Shown here piece after piece: positions 6,308-8,564 of a DNA stretch of 8,564 nucleotides. The DNA is taken from assembly GCA_004295885.1 (NCBI GenBank), contig SEDG01000082.1, forward strand, positions 1 through 8,564. The letters are read 5' to 3'. Position numbers and translations under genes: made by a program. How positions within the stretch are numbered: the stretch's first letter is position 1; the number at the start of each line of letters is the position of its first letter. The notes below the pieces were generated by a model. The model made no database searches and was not told where the DNA came from. It was given only the letters and a program-made list of their open reading frames with translations. This DNA comes from Pedobacter sp. (GTDB lineage Bacteria > Bacteroidota > Bacteroidia > Sphingobacteriales > Sphingobacteriaceae).

Positions 6308-6625
6308 ATGAAAAGAGTTGGAGAAACAATAAGGGATATTAGAGAATCTAAAAAAATATCTCAGTATGCAGTTGCATACTCTATGGGGATATCACAAGCG
6401 GCGTATTCTAAAATTGAGCGGGGAGAAACAGAGGCAAAAGCTAGCCATCTTTATTTAATTGCAGGTATATTAAAGGTGTCTGTTTACGACCTTTTACCTC
6501 CTTCGCTTGCAAATAGTGCAATAGATGGCCAAGAATATCTATTGAAACCATTAGTAGTAAGATTAAAACAGTACTGGTATGGTATCATTGCCAGAAGGCG
6601 CATGAGAAAATATAGAACCGATTAG
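6308..6625 (+). CDS. XRE/HTH_3-type transcriptional regulator
   Basis: A 105-aa DNA-binding protein. An N-terminal helix-turn-helix domain spans about residues 3-62: ETIRDIRESKKISQ, then AVAYSMGISQAAYSKIERGE as the HTH itself, then LYLIAGILKVSVYDLL. It is followed by a short linker and a basic C-terminal tail (residues 85-105, ending RRRMRKYRTD). There is no ligand or peptidase domain. I chose the ATG at 6308 because the HTH family normally starts a few residues before the first helix; an in-frame ATG at 6278 would add ten residues. It is divergent from peptide C with a 146-bp spacer holding a promoter and a dyad, so control of C, and perhaps of A/B, is a reasonable inference. It is the last gene of the cassette; the epimerase remnant starts 50 bp later. 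Confidence 0.85.
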   Translation: MKRVGETIRDIRESKKISQYAVAYSMGISQAAYSKIERGETEAKASHLYLIAGILKVSVYDLLPPSLANSAIDGQEYLLKPLVVRLKQYWYGIIARRRMRKYRTD

Positions 6626-6675
6626 CTTAATTAAACAGACTATGTACCCGAATAAGAATGTTTATTATAAATAGA

Positions 6676-6795
6676 TGGTTAACAAAAAATAATCCGTTTG
6701 ATGCGCCCCAAATGAAAGACGGGCGATATATTTTAAACGGTTTGCCAGGTTTGGGATTGACTGGTGGCGAGGGGTTGTTTGGACAAGAGAAATAG
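6676..6795 (+). pseudogene. 3' remnant of a second dipeptide epimerase gene
   Basis: Reading from 6676 gives 39 codons, starting WLTKNNPFDAPQMKDG and ending GLFGQEK before TAG, clearly homologous to the last codons of the epimerase at 28-1062. Alignment of 961-1050 with 6691-6780 is gap-free with 17 differences in 90 bases. Ten of these are silent, and no stop interrupts the frame. Similarity begins abruptly near 6673-6676 and runs a few bases past the stop. No active-site residue is included, so it cannot be functional. An in-frame ATG at 6658 would permit a 45-aa product, but nothing supports one. It is best read as the displaced end of the resident epimerase gene. Confidence 0.88.
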
Positions 6796-6798
6796 GTT

Positions 6799-6826
6799 GA
6801 TGGTCAATAGACGATGGTCCATTGAC
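6799..6826. repeat. Tandem 14-mer pair that also folds as a hairpin
   Basis: GATGGTCAATAGAC (6799-6812) is followed directly by GATGGTCCATTGAC (6813-6826), 12 of 14 identical. The same bases form a hairpin: 6803-6812 pairs with 6817-6826 at 9 of 10 positions around a 4-nt loop. No U tract follows on either strand. It lies between the epimerase remnant and the end of the convergent small membrane protein gene, where a two-way terminator or an intergenic repeat would be expected. Confidence 0.5.
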
Positions 6827-6842
6827 TATCTACCATCATCCT

Positions 6843-7028
6843 CTACTTCTTCAAATCTTTATTTACGCTTTTAAGCAATTGCACTTTCACATACACAAAC
6901 GCCACAAAAGTTGCTGCAAAAAATGCAACAACCAGTGGGCTTTTATTGCTGTATGCCCATCCCATTCCGAAAATAGAAAAGATGATACCTACATTAAAAA
7001 GTACATTTAATATTATTTTTTTGCGCAT
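6843..7028 (-). CDS. Small membrane protein, possibly DUF6358-like
   Basis: A 61-aa protein with two hydrophobic helices (about 5-25 and 31-50) and a lysine-rich C-terminus (KSVNKDLKK). The pattern MRKKIILNVLFNVGIIFSIFG resembles small conserved membrane proteins of Sphingobacteriaceae that I believe are called DUF6358, but I cannot confirm this. Function unknown. Its ATG overlaps the rhodanese stop by one base (TAATG), so the two are translationally coupled and transcribed together. Confidence 0.75.
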   Translation of the reverse strand: MRKKIILNVLFNVGIIFSIFGMGWAYSNKSPLVVAFFAATFVAFVYVKVQLLKSVNKDLKK

Positions 7029-7345
7029 TAGTAAACTGGCATATTTGGATCAAAAGCTTCTTGCCAAGCTAAAATACCACCTTTTAAATTGTACAAGTTA
7101 TCAAAACCATGCATTTGTTCTAACTGCATAATTGCAGCAGCACTTCTTTTACCACTACGGCATTGTACAATTACTGGTTTATCTGTCGCGATTTTTTCAG
7201 TTTCAATTAAAATGCCACCTAATGGAATATTTAGTCCATCTAAGTTAGAGGTTTCGTATTCGAAGGTCTCTCTAACATCAATCAATTGAAAATCTTCTTT
7301 ATTATCTATTTTTTGCTTTAACTCTTGTACTGAAATCTCTTTCAT
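7028..7345 (-). CDS. Single-domain rhodanese-like protein
   Basis: A 105-aa cytoplasmic rhodanese (sulfurtransferase) domain. Visible features: QLIDVRETFEYE (residues 20-31) near the N-terminus, the active-site loop CRSGKRS with catalytic C62 and a basic, phosphate-like anion pocket, and the terminal NLKGGILAWQ (86-95) motif. These proteins bind persulfide on the Cys and transfer sulfur; the acceptor here is unknown. The frame is open up to 7486, but the ATG at 7345 gives the canonical start MKEISVQELK. It also lies directly behind a good promoter at 7361-7391, so the longer form is rejected. It is first in a two-gene operon with the 61-aa membrane protein. Confidence 0.9.
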   Translation of the reverse strand: MKEISVQELKQKIDNKEDFQLIDVRETFEYETSNLDGLNIPLGGILIETEKIATDKPVIVQCRSGKRSAAAIMQLEQMHGFDNLYNLKGGILAWQEAFDPNMPVY

Positions 7346-7360
7346 GATTTTATATTTTTT

Positions 7361-7391
7361 CAAATATACAAAAACCAGTTTTACGGGCAAC
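7361..7391 (-). promoter_or_regulatory. Promoter of the rhodanese operon
   Basis: On the minus strand GTTG (7388-7391), then 19 bp, then TATATTTG (7361-7368), a full match to TAnnTTTG. It leaves a short A/T-rich leader before the ATG at 7345 and argues against the upstream extension of that gene. Confidence 0.6.
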
Positions 7392-7488
7392 GAGCAAAAA
7401 TAGTTTAAAAGTAAAAATGTTAGCCGCAAATTAATACAAAGTTTTAGCCGATAAAAAATCTGTGATCTGTAGCAATCATAAAACAAAA

Positions 7489-7516
7489 AATCCCGATTAA
7501 ATAAATAATCGGGATT
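7489..7516 (-). terminator. Rho-independent terminator of the secreted-protein gene
   Basis: A perfect 11-bp stem AATCCCGATTA / TAATCGGGATT with a 6-nt loop (7500-7505). On the minus strand it is followed by TTTT-G-TTTT. It stands 24 bp behind the stop of the gene at 7541-8170. Confidence 0.88.
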
Positions 7517-7540
7517 AACTGTATTGAGCGTTTATTCTAA

Positions 7541-8170
7541 TTATTTCGATTTATTTGTCGCCATTGCTTTGTTTGTAGCAATTAGGTTCTGAGTCATTTT
7601 AGCGTTATAAGAAATCTCTTGTTTTAAAGCCACGAAAGCATTTTTTATATAAGCCATAGATTTTAGGGCTTTCATTGCTTTCATCACACCTGCACTTTTA
7701 ATCTCTCCTGGCATGGTTAACAATTCTTTAGAAGATTTCACTAACTCCACACCCATCGTTACAAACATTTTAGACAAGGCAATTAACTGGTCTGGCTGTA
7801 CTGGAGTAACGTTAGTAGCTGGGTTACCATCCATTGTTTGTCCAGTTACACTTGCATAAAATTGAGGGATAGAACCTCTAGTAGTTTTCATTTGATCTAT
7901 CAGCTTTGCTGCCATGGTTGTTAAGGCATCTAAACCTCCAATACCAGTTTCTTTTGGTGCTTGCAACTTATCTACCTTAGCTAATTTTTCTAGAAAATCT
8001 TCTGATTTTGATAAAGCTAATAAAGTTGCACGTTGAGCTTTCAATTCGTCTAATGAAAGTGTTTTTGAATCTGAAACTTCAGCTGGATTTTCTGTTACGT
8101 TTTCGTCTTGTGCATTTGCAGCGAAGCATAATGTCAATGCGAATACTGCTGTTAGTAATAATTTTTTCAT
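7541..8170 (-). CDS. Secreted helical protein of unknown function
   Basis: A 209-aa protein with a clear Sec signal peptide (MKKLLLTAVFALTLCFAANA, probable cleavage after A20 before QDEN). It is therefore periplasmic or exported. The mature part is mostly helical and rich in Lys, Ala, Met and Leu (LDELKAQRATLLAL, VMKAMKALKSMAYIKNAF), with a Gly/Thr/Pro-rich loop around residues 100-125. No cysteine remains after the signal peptide and no enzymatic motif is seen. I do not recognise the family; similar short secreted proteins of unknown role are common in Bacteroidota. It has its own strong terminator and so is probably monocistronic. Confidence 0.85.
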   Translation of the reverse strand: MKKLLLTAVFALTLCFAANAQDENVTENPAEVSDSKTLSLDELKAQRATLLALSKSEDFLEKLAKVDKLQAPKETGIGGLDALTTMAAKLIDQMKTTRGSIPQFYASVTGQTMDGNPATNVTPVQPDQLIALSKMFVTMGVELVKSSKELLTMPGEIKSAGVMKAMKALKSMAYIKNAFVALKQEISYNAKMTQNLIATNKAMATNKSK

Positions 8171-8564
8171 GATGTTTATTCTTTGTTTGGGTTATGATTA
8201 TTTTTTTGATAAATATCAGCACAACAGCAACTTACATCAATACCCTAGTATCGGTATTTTCATCTACCCAACAGTACGGAGATAAAAACATAAACATCCT
8301 TCGAGTTAAAAAAAGAGCTATTTTTATTAATCATCCTTATAAAAACCAAGGATGATTAATAGCCATTTTGAATCTTATTTTGAATGAAAATTTAGAAAAT
8401 TGTCTCTTTCTCAACTTCAAAATATTTATGGATGATTTAAAGTCGAATTTATTAGCTGTTTTTTTGTAACAAGTTGCCTTTAAAAGCGTTTAATACTAAA
8501 TCTTGATTAATTTGCTGCAATTATGAATGGCATCTCTCGTTTCTTTTGGTTCTGCTCTGGAGCT
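8171..8564. other. Intergenic stretch with upstream region and right-edge remainder
   Basis: It holds the upstream region of the secreted-protein gene. No convincing TTTG / TAnnTTTG pair is seen there, but a 6-bp dyad AATACC / GGTATT is present at 8239-8258. It also holds the strong hairpin at 8326-8360 and an A/T-rich tail. The last bases could be the C-terminus of a minus-strand gene entering from the right. Minus-strand frames are open from 8564 to stops at 8496 and 8507, but neither piece (22 or 18 codons) is recognisable. No further gene is supported. Confidence 0.5.
8326..8360 (-). terminator. Strong hairpin, probable terminator of a gene beyond the right edge
   Basis: A perfect 13-bp stem ATTAATCATCCTT / AAGGATGATTAAT around a 9-nt loop. 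Read on the minus strand it is followed after about ten bases by CTCTTTTTTT, which favours a terminator for a minus-strand gene ending to the right. The first downstream bases are AAAAATAGC, so the U tract is displaced and the call is moderate. Confidence 0.5.

Noticed and set aside
1063..6675. Transposon or integrative element with terminal repeats
   Set aside because: No transposase, integrase, tRNA or terminal inverted repeats seen; the only bracketing repeat is the epimerase tail, which fits homologous recombination better.
6658..6795. 45-codon open frame over the epimerase remnant as a real gene
   Set aside because: All but six codons are the tail of the epimerase without any active-site residue; no promoter or independent conservation supports it.
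6822..7289. Short plus-strand open frames over the rhodanese operon
   Set aside because: Antisense to clearly recognisable genes; composition (Cys/His-rich, no domain) is that of shadow frames.
7346..7486. N-terminal extension of the rhodanese
   Set aside because: It would run through a full-match promoter at 7361-7391 and precede a canonical domain start at 7345.
8496..8564. C-terminal fragment of a minus-strand gene at the right edge
   Set aside because: Two frames are open for 22 and 18 codons, neither recognisable; too short to choose or name.

Overview
The window looks like chromosomal DNA of a Bacteroidota bacterium, most likely a Pedobacter-type member of the Sphingobacteriaceae. Support: AT-rich genes, short A/T-rich leaders without clear Shine-Dalgarno sites, promoter-like pairs resembling the Bacteroidota consensus (TTTG or TTG, about 19-21 bp, TAnnTTTG), and the style of the small housekeeping proteins at the right side. 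The genus is inference.

Layout. Left flank (28-1062, +): an enolase-superfamily dipeptide epimerase. Middle (about 1063-6675): a compact bacteriocin-type cassette. A minus-strand cluster reads from about 5275 down to 1084. It encodes two precursors with 15-residue double-glycine leaders (A, 5011-5214; B, 4802-4996), a 64-aa two-helix membrane protein, a 213-aa multi-helix membrane protein, a membrane-anchored thioredoxin-fold protein and a C39-peptidase ABC exporter (PCAT). Divergent from peptide A is a rhomboid-like membrane protein (5362-6018, +). It overlaps by 4 bp, tail to tail, a third and very short double-glycine precursor (C, 6015-6161, -; 48 aa). A small XRE-type regulator (6308-6625, +) is divergent from C. 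Right flank (from 6676): a 39-codon remnant of a second dipeptide epimerase 3' end, then a two-gene operon (rhodanese and a small membrane protein) and a secreted protein of unknown function with a clear terminator.

How it works together (inference from families): PCAT would cleave the three GG leaders and export the cores across the inner membrane. Peptides A and B each carry two cysteines and several GxxxG motifs, as in two-peptide (class IIb) bacteriocins. The co-transcribed thioredoxin-like protein could handle their disulfides. The small membrane proteins and possibly the rhomboid-like protein are candidate immunity or maturation factors. The XRE protein is the obvious candidate regulator. 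No HlyD-like adaptor or outer-membrane channel is encoded here.

Most notable: the cassette is bracketed by two epimerase 3' ends that differ at 17 of 90 aligned bases, 10 of them silent. This suggests the cassette arrived by recombination from a related genome, bringing its own copy of the tail and displacing the resident one.
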